64,000 nt of DNA from assembly GCA_016215155.1 (NCBI GenBank), contig JACRLQ010000084.1:1-64000 (forward strand), in the 5' to 3' direction. Within the stretch, counting starts at the first letter, position 1. Every line of letters starts with the position of its first letter. The stretch comes from Nitrospirota bacterium (lineage in GTDB: Bacteria > Nitrospirota > Thermodesulfovibrionia > Thermodesulfovibrionales > UBA6898). A program made the position numbers and the translations under genes. Under the pieces are notes generated by a model, which was not told the origin of the DNA, did not search any database, and was given only the letters and a program-made list of their open reading frames with translations. Positions 8,370-18,012 of the stretch are shown in pieces.

Positions 8370-9296
8370 CTAAGGCCGTCCTAAAACGCGGATCTCAGGC
8401 TGAAGCGTCAGGCCGGACTTTTTTTCGATGATGGCCGCTACCCGGCCCATCAGGTCCAGGTAATCGGAGGCCGTGCCGCCTCCGTTATTTACGAAGAAGT
8501 TCGCGTGTACACGGCTCACCTCAATCGCGCCGGCACGCATCCCCTTGAGCCCCGCCTCGTCGATGAGTCTTCCGGCGCTTTGGCCCTCGGGGTTTTTAAA
8601 CACACAGCCGGCCGAACGCTCGGATATCGGCTGAGACTGTATTTTCTCTTTCATGAAGCGCTCGGTCCTTTCGGACACCCGGTCTTTTTCGTCTTTCAGA
8701 AAACGCAGGTTCGCGCTGAGGATGATATCCGTCGGCAGTATGTCCGACCCCCGGTACCTGAACCCAAGCCCCTCCGCCTTGTACCTGTCGAGCCTGCCGT
8801 CGGCGTCCATGATGGCGACCGAAGCTACGACGTCTTTTATCTCGGACCCGTATGACCCCGCGTTGCCGAAGAGGGCGCCGCCCACCGTGCCCGGGATCCC
8901 GGCAAGTCCTTCGATGCCTGAATAACCCCGCTCCCTGCAGAAATTTACGAGTCTCTGGAGGGGCACGCCGGCCTCTACAAACAGTTCGGCATGATCGTCG
9001 CTTTCTTTAAGCACCTCTATCCTTCCAAACGCGTTCATCGAGATGACCACACCCTCGATCCCTCCGTCTCTGACAAGAATATTGCTTCCCTTCCCAAGCG
9101 CCATTGAAGGGACCTTCTTTTCTTTAAGCAGGGCCAGCAGGTTCCGAAGGGAAAGCGGATCGTCCGGGGTCATGAATATATCGGCCGGGCCTCCGATGCC
9201 AAGGACGGTAAAATCCCTCATCGGGGCGTTGAACCCGATATGCCCCTGGTACTTTCCGCGCAGCAGCTCCCTCCAGGAGGCCTCATTGACCTGCAT
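8370..9296 (-). CDS. murB: UDP-N-acetylenolpyruvoylglucosamine reductase MurB
   Basis: A cytoplasmic FAD enzyme of about 308 residues that reduces UDP-GlcNAc-enolpyruvate to UDP-MurNAc. The FAD-binding part shows LGKGSNILVRDGG and GIPGTVGGA with FGNAGSYG. The C-terminal domain has the catalytic SAGCVFKNP, then SAGRLIDEAGLKG and HANFFVN. It lacks the type II loop differences, so it is a type I-like MurB. The chosen ATG overlaps the murC 3' end by 14 bp; the frame runs 17 codons further without support. Confidence 0.96.
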   Translation of the reverse strand: MQVNEASWRELLRGKYQGHIGFNAPMRDFTVLGIGGPADIFMTPDDPLSLRNLLALLKEKKVPSMALGKGSNILVRDGGIEGVVISMNAFGRIEVLKESDDHAELFVEAGVPLQRLVNFCRERGYSGIEGLAGIPGTVGGALFGNAGSYGSEIKDVVASVAIMDADGRLDRYKAEGLGFRYRGSDILPTDIILSANLRFLKDEKDRVSERTERFMKEKIQSQPISERSAGCVFKNPEGQSAGRLIDEAGLKGMRAGAIEVSRVHANFFVNNGGGTASDYLDLMGRVAAIIEKKSGLTLQPEIRVLGRP

Positions 9297-10674
9297 TGAG
9301 CATCTCCAGTACCTTTTCCCCTGATTTCCAGACATCGCCCGCGCCAAGGGTCAGCAGAATGTCTCCCGGCCTGAGGACCGGGACCAGGTATCCCGGGGCC
9401 TCGTCTTTATTGCTGATACGAACTACATTCCCGTGGCCTTTTTCGACCATTTTTTTGTACAGGGCATCCGAGGTCACTCCCTCGATAGGTCTCTCTCCGG
9501 CCGGATAGATGTCCAGAAGCACTACCTGGTCGGGACCCTTAAACGACCCGGCGAATTCATCCATCAGGTCTGACGTCCTTGTATATCTGTGGGGCTGAAA
9601 CATGACGAAGAGCCTCCCCTTTTTTTCGAGGAAGGCCATGTTCTCGCAGGCGGCCGTAAGCGTGGCCCTCACCTCGGTCGGATGGTGTCCATAGTCGTCA
9701 TACACCCTTATGCCTCCCGCCTCGCCCTTGAACTCAAACCTCCGCTGTATGCCGCTGAACCCGGCAAGGGCCTCGCGGATCCGCTCGGGGGCCATCTTGA
9801 CTTCGAGCCCTACCCCTATGCATGCAAGGGCGTTAAGCACATTGTGCATGCCCGGCACCGGCAGGCTGAACCTGCCGATATTTTCTCCCCTCACGACCAC
9901 GTCAAACGCAGTTTTCATAAACCCCTTGGTAATGTTCGTCGCAAAGATGTCAGCCTGGTCTGAAAGGCCGTAGGTAATATATCTGCGGTGTATATCCGGA
10001 AGCAGTTCACGGATATACCCGTTATCGGCGCAGATGACGGAGACCCCATAGAAGGGGACCTTGTTGATAAACGACAGGAAGGCCTCCTTCAGGCGGGAGA
10101 TGTCCTTGAAAAATTCCATATGTTCACGGTCGATATTGGTCACTACCGCGATAGTGGGCGAGAGCTTCAGGAACGACCCGTCGCTTTCGTCGGCCTCGGC
10201 CACGAGGAACTCGCCGCTTCCAAGCCGCGCGTTGCTTCCTATGCCTTTGAGCTTCCCGCCGATTATTATGGTAGGGTCCATGCCGCCATGACCGAGGACC
10301 GTGGATATCAGGGAGGTGGTGGTGGTTTTCCCGTGCGCGCCCGCAACCAAAATGCCGTATTTTAGTCTGGCGAGTTCCGAAAGCATCTCGGCCCTGGGGA
10401 TCACCGGCACGAGCAGGCCCCTGGCGGCCGCTACCTCGGGGTTGTCGTCTTTTACCGCGGAGGAGATCACCACGACATGGGCGCTGTCTATGTTTTCGGC
10501 CTTATGTCCCAGGGCGATCTTTATCCCCATCGTCCGAAGTCTCAGAGTCGTCTCGGACTCTCTGAGGTCGGAGCCGGTCACTTCATAGCCCAGATTGGAA
10601 AGGACCTCCGCGATGCCGGACATTCCGACGCCGCCGATGCCGACAAAGTGTATCACCCGGTATTTCTCAAACAC
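9283..10674 (-). CDS. murC: UDP-N-acetylmuramate--L-alanine ligase MurC
   Basis: A Mur ligase of about 463 residues adding L-Ala to UDP-MurNAc. Order: Rossmann N-domain with HFVGIGGVGMSG (residues 8-19), ATP P-loop GAHGKTTTTSL, AEADESDGSF, NIDREHMEFF, and a C-domain with YDDYGHHPTEV and FQPHRYTRT. The GTG at 10674 has GGAG six bases upstream and is preferred over the TTG four codons earlier. It lies 33 bp after murG. Confidence 0.97.
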   Translation of the reverse strand: MFEKYRVIHFVGIGGVGMSGIAEVLSNLGYEVTGSDLRESETTLRLRTMGIKIALGHKAENIDSAHVVVISSAVKDDNPEVAAARGLLVPVIPRAEMLSELARLKYGILVAGAHGKTTTTSLISTVLGHGGMDPTIIIGGKLKGIGSNARLGSGEFLVAEADESDGSFLKLSPTIAVVTNIDREHMEFFKDISRLKEAFLSFINKVPFYGVSVICADNGYIRELLPDIHRRYITYGLSDQADIFATNITKGFMKTAFDVVVRGENIGRFSLPVPGMHNVLNALACIGVGLEVKMAPERIREALAGFSGIQRRFEFKGEAGGIRVYDDYGHHPTEVRATLTAACENMAFLEKKGRLFVMFQPHRYTRTSDLMDEFAGSFKGPDQVVLLDIYPAGERPIEGVTSDALYKKMVEKGHGNVVRISNKDEAPGYLVPVLRPGDILLTLGAGDVWKSGEKVLEMLNAGQ

Positions 10675-10707
10675 AGCCCGCTCCAATGGAGTTATTATTC
10701 CGTCTTT

Positions 10708-11805
10708 TCATATCTTCCTCATGAGGCTCATCGCGATATCCACTATCTTTGCGCAGGCATCGGTGCGCCCCAGCCCTTTGCTGGCGCTCTTCATCTCGTC
10801 CCTCAGGGTCTCGTTTCCGTACAGCTCGCGTATGTTCTGTGCCAGAGTCTCACCGCTCAGGTCGGATTCGGGCACTACCATCGCCGCGCCCATGTCCCGG
10901 AGCTTCATGGCGTTGAACTCCTGATGCCTGCCGGCCGCGTGAGGGTAAGGCACCAGCACGGCAGGTTTGCCCAGCGCCGTGATCTCGGCAAGCGTAGTGG
11001 CGCCGGCCCTCGATATTACGAGGTCGGCCGCGGCATAGGCCTCCGCCATCTGATAAATAAACGGGGCGACCGTGCCCCTGGCCCCCGCCTTCCTGTAGGC
11101 GTCGCGTATGCCCTCGAAGTCCCTGTCGCCTGTCTGGTGGAGGAACTGGACCTCACCTTTTATGTCCGACAGATGGTTAAGCGCGTCCACAACCGCCCGG
11201 TTGATCGCCCTTGCGCCCGAACTGCCTCCGAAGATAAACACCGTGAACATGTCCTTGTCCAGGGAGAAAAGCCGGCAGGCGGATTCATGTTCTCCCTTTA
11301 ATATCCTGGGCCTGATCGGGTTGCCGGTAAGGAAAGTCCTGCTCATGGGAAACGACGTAAGACTCTCATGGTAGGTAACGCAGACCATTTTGACGAACCT
11401 GCCCAGGATTTTATTCGTAAGCCCGGGCACAGAGTTCTGCTCATGGATCATCGTCGGGACCGACTTAAGCGCCGCGGCAAGGACTATGGCGCCCGAGGCG
11501 TAACCGCCGACGCCGATTACGATGTCCGGTCTTATGCTCTTTAGAATGCCTGCGGCGTCGAAAAAAGACAGCCCGATCTTTATAATGCCCGAGACCTTAT
11601 TCATAAACGACTTGCCGACGATCCCCTCCGCCCGAAGAAACCTTATCGGGTAGCCCTCGCGGGGGATTATCTTCGCCTCTATGCCGTGCTCGGTCCCTGC
11701 AAAAAAAACCTCCGTGGCGGGGTCCCTGTGCCGGAATTCCTCCGCCAGGGCGAGCCCGGGGAACAGGTGTCCGCCCGTGCCTCCGCCTGCTATCAGGACC
11801 TTCAT
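10708..11805 (-). CDS. murG: Lipid II synthase MurG
   Basis: A 365-residue GT-B glycosyltransferase. It adds GlcNAc to lipid I on the inner leaflet, forming lipid II. The N-terminal membrane-associating loop is GGGTGGHLFPGLAL. HEQNSVPGLTN, the donor-site GGSSGARAIN and the C-terminal SRAGATTLAE with PYPHAAGRHQEFNA are diagnostic. ATG overlaps the ftsW stop (ATGA). Length matches the family. Confidence 0.98.
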   Translation of the reverse strand: MKVLIAGGGTGGHLFPGLALAEEFRHRDPATEVFFAGTEHGIEAKIIPREGYPIRFLRAEGIVGKSFMNKVSGIIKIGLSFFDAAGILKSIRPDIVIGVGGYASGAIVLAAALKSVPTMIHEQNSVPGLTNKILGRFVKMVCVTYHESLTSFPMSRTFLTGNPIRPRILKGEHESACRLFSLDKDMFTVFIFGGSSGARAINRAVVDALNHLSDIKGEVQFLHQTGDRDFEGIRDAYRKAGARGTVAPFIYQMAEAYAAADLVISRAGATTLAEITALGKPAVLVPYPHAAGRHQEFNAMKLRDMGAAMVVPESDLSGETLAQNIRELYGNETLRDEMKSASKGLGRTDACAKIVDIAMSLMRKI

Positions 11806-13013
11806 GCGGGGTCCCTCTTTATCCCGTATATGTTTCTTCTTGCCACCCTTTTTGCCTTGTCCATCGCGTTGTCCTTCGGAGCGGCCTCTTCCTCGCCTTT
11901 TGAGATCTTAAGCAGGATCCCTATCGCGGCCATATTTACAAGCAGAGCGGAACCGCCGTAGCTCAAAAAAGGCAGAGGCAATCCTTTCGTAGGCACAAGA
12001 CCGGTGACGACGGCAAAATTTATAAGGGCCTGAAGCGAGATCATAAGCGTCAGGCCATAGGCCAGATAACAAACGAATTTGTCCTCGGACCTGTTGGATA
12101 TCGAGATGCCCCTCATGAATAAAAATACAAAGAGCGCGATGAGGACCGAGGCCCCCAGGAGGCCGAGTTCCTCGCCGACCAGGCAGAAGATGAAGTCGGT
12201 ATGCGAGGCGGGCAAAAAGGAGAGCTTCTGTTTCGATTCCCCGAGGCCGAGACCCGTCACGCCGCCGGACCCGAGGGCGATGAATGACTGCACGAGCTGG
12301 AACCCGCTTCCCAAGGGGTCCTTCCAGGGGTCCAAAAACGAGGTGATCCTCCTTAAACGATACGGCTCCATCACAAGCTTGTAGATTACCGGCGACGCAA
12401 GAAGAAGGATGGACGCTATATATCTGAGTCTCATGCCCGATATGAAGAGCATCGCCAGGGTGATAAACGCAAGGCTCATGGTCGAACCGAAGTCCGGCTG
12501 CTTAAGAAATACCACCTGAAACAGCGCCATTACTATCAGGGGTTTGATGAACGACCGGAAACTCTCGGTATCGTACCCCGGCGACGAGAGATACCGCGCG
12601 AGGAATATCACCATGGCGAGCTTCACGAGTTCCGAGGGCTGAAATGTCGTCGGCCAGAGTCTTATCCAGCGTCTGGCCCCGCCGGCGGACACCCCGATAT
12701 GCGGCAGAAATACCATTACCAAAAGGACAAACGATATCACAAGCAGCGGGACTGAGGCCCTGTTGAGGAATGACGGCTTCAAGCGGTACGCAAACAGCAT
12801 GACGATGAAACCGAGCACCAGAGTAAAGATATGTCTTTTAAAATAATAAAACTCGGTAATGTTTCTCTTGGCGAGAAGGGGGGTTATCACCGAGGTCGAA
12901 CTGTATATCATCAGCGACCCGAAAGATATCAGAAGCAGCATCGCAAGGAGAAGTCCCCTGTCATAGGTCCTTGAGACAGGCGCCTTCATCGAATGTGTCC
13001 GCCCCCCGGTCAT
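11802..13013 (-). CDS. ftsW: SEDS peptidoglycan polymerase FtsW
   Basis: A polytopic membrane protein of 403 residues (about 395 if it starts at the internal ATG). It is the septal glycosyltransferase that polymerises lipid II with FtsI. About ten hydrophobic helices are visible. The SEDS signature lies in RWIRLWPTTFQPSELVKL, and the ending region has LPLPFLSYGGSALL. The ATG chosen overlaps the murD stop; an ATG eight codons later (MKAPVSRTYDRG) has a G-rich site upstream and is possible. The C-terminal tail is charged and Lys-rich. Confidence 0.95.
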   Translation of the reverse strand: MTGGRTHSMKAPVSRTYDRGLLLAMLLLISFGSLMIYSSTSVITPLLAKRNITEFYYFKRHIFTLVLGFIVMLFAYRLKPSFLNRASVPLLVISFVLLVMVFLPHIGVSAGGARRWIRLWPTTFQPSELVKLAMVIFLARYLSSPGYDTESFRSFIKPLIVMALFQVVFLKQPDFGSTMSLAFITLAMLFISGMRLRYIASILLLASPVIYKLVMEPYRLRRITSFLDPWKDPLGSGFQLVQSFIALGSGGVTGLGLGESKQKLSFLPASHTDFIFCLVGEELGLLGASVLIALFVFLFMRGISISNRSEDKFVCYLAYGLTLMISLQALINFAVVTGLVPTKGLPLPFLSYGGSALLVNMAAIGILLKISKGEEEAAPKDNAMDKAKRVARRNIYGIKRDPA

Positions 13014-14437
13014 GGCCTGAGCTCCATTACGAGTTTTTTGAACTGCCTGCCGCGGTCCTCGAAATCGCGGAACATGTCGAAGCTCGCGCAGGCGGGCGAA
13101 AGCAGCACCACGTCGCCGGCCTTGGCGACCCCGCGCGCCAGTGTCACGGCCTCTCCGAGGCCGCCGGCAAGGAAGACATCTGTCGCGCCGTCAAGCGCCT
13201 TTTTGATCTTATGCGAGGCCTCCCCGATCAGGACCACCGCCTTGACCTTCCGTGAGACAGGCCCTCTGAGCGCCTCAAAATCCCCCGCTTTGTCCCTGCC
13301 GCCGGCGATCAGCACGACCGGCTCACTGAAGCTCTCAAGCGACTTCAGCACCGCGTCGACATTCGTCCCCTTCGAGTCGTTGAAATATCTGACGCCGTCA
13401 AGCTCACGCACCGGTTCGAGCCTGTGTTCAAGACCGCTGAATTCTGCGAGCGCCGCCGTCACTGCCCGCGCGCTGCATCCTGCAAGGAGAGCCATGGCCG
13501 AAGCGGCCATGGCATTCTCCAGGTTATGGACCCCTTTTATTCCGATTGAACCGGCGGAGATCAGACGAAAGGCGGCCCCGTCAGAGCTGACAGGGAGACT
13601 GCACCAGACATCGCCGTCTCTGAGGAAGACACCGTTTACCTCTTTTTTTCTGCTGAAAAAATATACCTGAGGCCCTTCACCCCGGTCTACCGGCAGTTCT
13701 TCGAGGATTTCCATGGTGACGGGATCATCGGCGTTCAAGACAAGAAAATCTTCAGGACCCTGGTTCCCGGCAATCCTGGCCTTTACTGAACCGTATTCCC
13801 TGAGTGAATGATACCTGTCCATATGGTCCGGAGTGACATTGAGGAGCGCCGCGATACGCGGTCTGAAGGTCGATACGGTCTCCAGCTGGAAACTGGAGAC
13901 CTCGGCCACGACCCAGTCAAACATCGCGGACACGGATGCCGGAGATACCTGAGCGGTCTTGCAGCGTTTATAAATTTCCTCCGTCAGCGAGTTCCCGATA
14001 TTTCCGCCAAGGAGGGTCCTCGACCCGTTTTTTCTCAGCATGAGATCTGAAAGCGTAGTGGTCGTTGATTTGCCGTTGCTGCCGGTTATGGCCATAAAGG
14101 GGACTGCTCCCGGCCCGGCGGTCGTCAATATCTGATAAGCCAGCTCGAGTTCGCCGATGACCGGCACTCCGGCAGCCCTTGCCTCTTTAATCTGCCTGAT
14201 CTCAGGGACCCCGGGGCTCACGACGATCATGTCCGCGGACATGAAAAGCTCGTCCGGGTGTCCGCCGAGGACCGTCCTGACCTCTCCGGAGAGCCCCGAG
14301 AGGTGGTCTTTCAGCGCCTCTTCCGGCTTGATGTCAGTAACGGTGACCGAGGCCCCCATCTCCGACAGGAGGTTGGCCGCCCCTGTCCCGCTTCTGGCAA
14401 GCCCGACGACGGTCACTTTATTACCCCGCAAATCCAT
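13010..14437 (-). CDS. murD: UDP-N-acetylmuramoyl-L-alanine--D-glutamate ligase MurD
   Basis: A Mur ligase of about 475 residues adding D-Glu. N-domain VTVVGLARSGTGAANLL, P-loop AITGSNGKSTTTTL, then EVSSFQLETV and NVTPDHMDRY. The C-domain has FSGLEHRLEPV, FNDSKGTNVDA and LIAGGRDKAGDF, ending with SPACASFDMF. The ATG overlaps the dacA 3' end by 17 bp; a TTG six codons upstream is the alternative. Sensitive placement: it follows dacA, which interrupts the usual mraY-murD adjacency. Confidence 0.96.
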   Translation of the reverse strand: MDLRGNKVTVVGLARSGTGAANLLSEMGASVTVTDIKPEEALKDHLSGLSGEVRTVLGGHPDELFMSADMIVVSPGVPEIRQIKEARAAGVPVIGELELAYQILTTAGPGAVPFMAITGSNGKSTTTTLSDLMLRKNGSRTLLGGNIGNSLTEEIYKRCKTAQVSPASVSAMFDWVVAEVSSFQLETVSTFRPRIAALLNVTPDHMDRYHSLREYGSVKARIAGNQGPEDFLVLNADDPVTMEILEELPVDRGEGPQVYFFSRKKEVNGVFLRDGDVWCSLPVSSDGAAFRLISAGSIGIKGVHNLENAMAASAMALLAGCSARAVTAALAEFSGLEHRLEPVRELDGVRYFNDSKGTNVDAVLKSLESFSEPVVLIAGGRDKAGDFEALRGPVSRKVKAVVLIGEASHKIKKALDGATDVFLAGGLGEAVTLARGVAKAGDVVLLSPACASFDMFRDFEDRGRQFKKLVMELRP

Positions 14438-15536
14438 TTTCACCGTTTTTAGCAATGTTCCGGTTCCTTGGTTTCTTTTTGGCGATGTTGATTTTCCTGG
14501 ATTTCTTCTTCGCGAATTTTTTGTTTTGCCCCTTCTTCTTATGGGCGGAAAGCTTCGAAGACTTTTTGTATTTCGACTTTACGACCTTCCCCGGCCCTCC
14601 GTTTTCGTCCGTGGTGTAAACCGCATGCGATGCCCTGGAGGACTGAATATCAGCGCGGGCCAGGTATATGACCGGTTCCTCCGTCTTGCCGATGACCTTC
14701 GATCCAAACGTCATAAGTTCCTCGGACTCTTTCCAGAGAAGGTCTCTGCTGGGCGCGCCCAACAGGGACACGATGATCGTTTCCTTGTCGCGTTCACCGG
14801 CGCAGACAAAGCAGTGGCGCGCCTGTCTGGTAAAGCCGGTCTTCCCCCCCATGAGCTCACTGTCCGACCACAGGAGCTTGTTCGTGTTGGTAATAAACAC
14901 CGTCTTTCCGGTCTCCGTCGAGACCTCGGTCATTCTCGTGTTGATTATCTCCTTGAGTACCGGATATTTGATCGTCTCTCTCATGATCCTCGTCAGGTCG
15001 TACGCGGTGATATACTGGCCCTTGCCGGGCAGGCCGTGGGCGTTTATAAATCTAGTATCGTTTGCGCCGATGGCAACGGCCTTCCTGTTCATGAGTTTGA
15101 CGAACTCCTCCTCGGACCCTCCGACCGCCTCGGCCAGCGCCACCGCCGCGTCGTTGGCCGACTTCATCAGGGCCGCGTAGAGGAGTGTCTCTATCGTGAC
15201 CTTGTCGCCCTCGTTGAGCCCTATTTTCGTAGGCGCGGCCAGGGAGGCCCGTCTGCTGACGGTCACGACATCACTCAGCTTCGCCCTTTCGACGACCACG
15301 AGCGCGGTCATGAGCTTTGTAGTGCTGGCCGGCATCAGCCTAAGGTCCGGGTTCTTTGCATAGAGCAGCCTGCCTGTTTCGGCTTCCATGACAACGGCCG
15401 CCTTCGACTTTACCTCCTGGGCAAAAAGAGGCGAAGCAAGGACTAAAGACAGAGCCGCCGCAAGCAGGAGACCCAATATTTTCGAACCCGCCGGTCCCGT
15501 GAGGGACTTTACCGCCCGCTGATGCTTCTTTGTCAT
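14421..15536 (-). CDS. D-alanyl-D-alanine carboxypeptidase (PBP5/6 class) inside dcw
   Basis: A protein of about 371 residues with a signal peptide (hydrophobic run ILGLLLAAALSLVLA, cleavage near SPLFAQ). The peptidase S11 motifs are intact: STTK (catalytic Ser-xx-Lys), SAN and KTG in GGKTGFT. It would trim the terminal D-Ala from pentapeptides in the periplasm. A PBP5-type C-terminal domain is only partly represented. The last 55 residues form a Lys/Asn/Arg-rich low-complexity tail with repeated NIAK and no amphipathic anchor. The ATG is spaced from GAGG by five bases and sits 5 bp past the mraY stop. Such a gene is unusual between mraY and murD. Confidence 0.9.
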   Translation of the reverse strand: MTKKHQRAVKSLTGPAGSKILGLLLAAALSLVLASPLFAQEVKSKAAVVMEAETGRLLYAKNPDLRLMPASTTKLMTALVVVERAKLSDVVTVSRRASLAAPTKIGLNEGDKVTIETLLYAALMKSANDAAVALAEAVGGSEEEFVKLMNRKAVAIGANDTRFINAHGLPGKGQYITAYDLTRIMRETIKYPVLKEIINTRMTEVSTETGKTVFITNTNKLLWSDSELMGGKTGFTRQARHCFVCAGERDKETIIVSLLGAPSRDLLWKESEELMTFGSKVIGKTEEPVIYLARADIQSSRASHAVYTTDENGGPGKVVKSKYKKSSKLSAHKKKGQNKKFAKKKSRKINIAKKKPRNRNIAKNGENGFAG

Positions 15537-15538
15537 GA

Positions 15539-16621
15539 TCACCTCAATTTCAGCGTCGCAAGACTCAGCAACGCAAGCATTATTCCGACGATCCAGAACC
15601 TTATGATGACCTTCGACTCATGCCACCCCTTCAGTTCGAAGTGATGGTGTATCGGGGCCATCCTGAATATCCGCTTTCCGGTCAGTCTGAAAGACGCGAC
15701 CTGGAAGACCACGGACAATGTCTCTATCACGAATATTCCTCCCACCAGCGCCAGCACGATCTCGTGTTTGGTGATGACGGCCAGGGTGCCTAACGCCCCG
15801 CCGAGGCCCAGCGAGCCCACATCCCCCATGAATATCTCGGCCGGGTACGCGTTAAACCAGAGAAACCCGAGGGCCGCTCCGAGCATCGCCCCGCAGACCA
15901 CCGTCAGCTCGCCCGTCCCCTGAAGATACAGGACCTGGAGATATGAAGCGAACTTCGCGTTTCCCGATATATACACCAGGACCATATTCGCGAAGAGGGC
16001 GATCCCGACCAGTCCGATCGCGAGCCCGTCGATGCCGTCGGTAAGGTTCACGGCATTGGAAGACCCTACGATGACGAGGACGGAAAACGGGATATAAAAC
16101 CACCCGAGGTCGATAAGCCATCTTTTGAAAAACGGGATGCTGAGCATATCGTTGTACGGGTCGTTCGGGTCCAGGTAGAGGACCGCCCCGATGACGACCG
16201 CAATGGCTATCTGCGCGCCGAATTTATACCAGGCGCGAAGCCCCTTGGGGTCCTTTCTTATGACCTTCAGATAATCGTCGAGCAGACCGATCGAGCCGAA
16301 CCCTATCAGGGAGGCGATCATGATCCATACGTACCTGTTTCCAAGGTCGCCCCACATAAGGACCGTAACCAGGATCGAGACAACGACGATTATCCCGCCC
16401 ATGGTCGGCGTCCCTGATTTTTTCAGATGGGTCTTGGGCCCGTCGTCCCTTATCTGCTGGGTTATGCTGATCCTTTTTAACCACGATATTATCGCGGGCC
16501 CCACGAGCAGGGAGATGACCATGGCGGTAATTATGGCCAGCGCCGTCCTGAAGGTGATGTACCGGAATACATTGAGCGGGGACACAAGTCCGTGGAGCCC
16601 GTAGAGGACCTTATAAAGCAT
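15539..16621 (-). CDS. mraY: Phospho-N-acetylmuramoyl-pentapeptide-transferase MraY
   Basis: A 360-residue polytopic membrane enzyme transferring phospho-MurNAc-pentapeptide to undecaprenyl phosphate (lipid I). Visible: DDGPKTHLKKSGTPTMGG, the Asp-rich loop with LLDDYLKV, NAVNLTDGIDGLAIG, FMGDVGSLGLGGALG and MAPIHHHFELKGWHE. The ATG at 16621 has GGGGAG upstream, overlaps the murF end by 11 bp and gives the family length. The frame continues upstream inside murF without support. Confidence 0.97.
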   Translation of the reverse strand: MLYKVLYGLHGLVSPLNVFRYITFRTALAIITAMVISLLVGPAIISWLKRISITQQIRDDGPKTHLKKSGTPTMGGIIVVVSILVTVLMWGDLGNRYVWIMIASLIGFGSIGLLDDYLKVIRKDPKGLRAWYKFGAQIAIAVVIGAVLYLDPNDPYNDMLSIPFFKRWLIDLGWFYIPFSVLVIVGSSNAVNLTDGIDGLAIGLVGIALFANMVLVYISGNAKFASYLQVLYLQGTGELTVVCGAMLGAALGFLWFNAYPAEIFMGDVGSLGLGGALGTLAVITKHEIVLALVGGIFVIETLSVVFQVASFRLTGKRIFRMAPIHHHFELKGWHESKVIIRFWIVGIMLALLSLATLKLR

Positions 16622-17981
16622 TTCCGCTCCCCCCCGGCAAAGAGGCCTCAACTTCCTCGAGCGCCTTTTCCATGCGCATGCCGCGGGACCCCTTAAGCAA
16701 TATGGTGTCCCCTTCCCTGCATATATCAGAGAGTATCGTCCCTGCTTGAAACGGGTCCTCGGCACGGTAGCAGCCCCCGTTGAAGACCGCTGAGGCCTGC
16801 TGCATCAGGGTCCCCGTGGCGATCAGCATGTCCACCTGAAGGTCGTTCAGCCTGACCATGAGCTGCGCGTGCGAATCCGCGGCGCCCGCCCCCAGTTCGA
16901 GCATGTCGCCGAGCACGGCGATGGTCCTGTTCCTTTTGAGGCGGGAAAGCTCCCTGACCGCCTCTTCCATCGATGCCGGATTGGCGTTGTAGGCGTCGAT
17001 TATAAGGAGCATCCCCCCCAATTCCTTCATCTGAAGCCTCATCGGCACACCGGCGAAGGACTTGAAGCCGAGCCTTATTTCTTCGGCCGAGATACCGAGC
17101 GAGTCCGATATGGCCGCGGCCGCGAGGGCGTTTGAGATATTAAATCTTCCCGGCAGGGCCAGTTCCACGTCGAACTGCCTGTCCCCGCCGAGGCTGAGCC
17201 TGAACTCCGAGCCCCGCTCCCTCAGTACGATGTCGCGCGCGGTAACGTCGGCGGCAGCCTCGATCCCATAGGTGATCTTTCTTCCCTTATACGAAACAGT
17301 GCCGTCCATAAGAAAACGGTCGTCGGCGTTTACGGCGAAGGTCCGCGCATAACCCATGACCTCGAGGTCGGTGTCTCTCACCGCGGTGATGTCTCCAAAC
17401 CCCTCAAGATGGGCCTGGCCCACATTGGTCATCACGGCGTAATCCGGTCTCGCGATGTCGCAGAGGAACTTTATGTCGCCTTTGGCGCTTGAGCCCATCT
17501 CGATGACCATGAAGTCCTCGTCCCCATCCATCCTTGTTATGCAGAGCGGCACCCCGATATGGTTATTGAGATTGCCGGTCGTCTTCAGGACCTTATGCCT
17601 TATCCCGAGGACGGAGCAGATGAGTTCCTTTGTGGTGGTCTTCCCGTTAGTGCCGGTGACCGCTACAACGGGCCCGGAATGTCTTGTCCTCAGGTATTTG
17701 GCTGTGTCCTGGAGGGCCTTCAGCGTGTCTTTGACCCGGACGACGGTCTTTCCTTCAACGGATACGGAAGGGACAACGGACACAAGGGCCCCGGCCCCTC
17801 TTTCAAGCGCCTGGGCAAGGTAATCGTGGCCGTCGCAGTGTTCCCCCGGGAGGGGGACGAAGAGGTCCCCGGCACGGATCGTGCGCGAGTCTATGGAAAC
17901 GCCGGAAAATGTCTCCAGCTCCCTGTTAAGGAGTTCCCCCCCTGTCGCCTTTATTATGTCATCAAGTCTTAATTTTGCCAT
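16611..17981 (-). CDS. murF: UDP-MurNAc-tripeptide D-alanyl-D-alanine ligase MurF
   Basis: A Mur ligase of about 456 residues that adds D-Ala-D-Ala to the MurNAc tripeptide. N-domain LDDIIKATGGELL, VSIDSRTIRAGDLFVPL, P-loop AVTGTNGKTTTKEL, then NLNNHIGVPLC, EMGSSAKGDI, NVGQAHLEGF and a C-domain with IDAYNANPASMEEA and LGDMLELG. The start MAKLRLDDII is preferred for family alignment; an ATG seven codons upstream is also in frame. It lies 31 bp after murE. Confidence 0.96.
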   Translation of the reverse strand: MAKLRLDDIIKATGGELLNRELETFSGVSIDSRTIRAGDLFVPLPGEHCDGHDYLAQALERGAGALVSVVPSVSVEGKTVVRVKDTLKALQDTAKYLRTRHSGPVVAVTGTNGKTTTKELICSVLGIRHKVLKTTGNLNNHIGVPLCITRMDGDEDFMVIEMGSSAKGDIKFLCDIARPDYAVMTNVGQAHLEGFGDITAVRDTDLEVMGYARTFAVNADDRFLMDGTVSYKGRKITYGIEAAADVTARDIVLRERGSEFRLSLGGDRQFDVELALPGRFNISNALAAAAISDSLGISAEEIRLGFKSFAGVPMRLQMKELGGMLLIIDAYNANPASMEEAVRELSRLKRNRTIAVLGDMLELGAGAADSHAQLMVRLNDLQVDMLIATGTLMQQASAVFNGGCYRAEDPFQAGTILSDICREGDTILLKGSRGMRMEKALEEVEASLPGGSGNAL

Positions 17982-18012
17982 CGTCCGCTTGGCCCCCCGC
18001 ATTTTATGACCG

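Noticed and set aside
16622-16765. N-terminal extension of MraY
   Set aside because: It lies inside murF and exceeds family length; the ATG at 16621 has GGGGAG.
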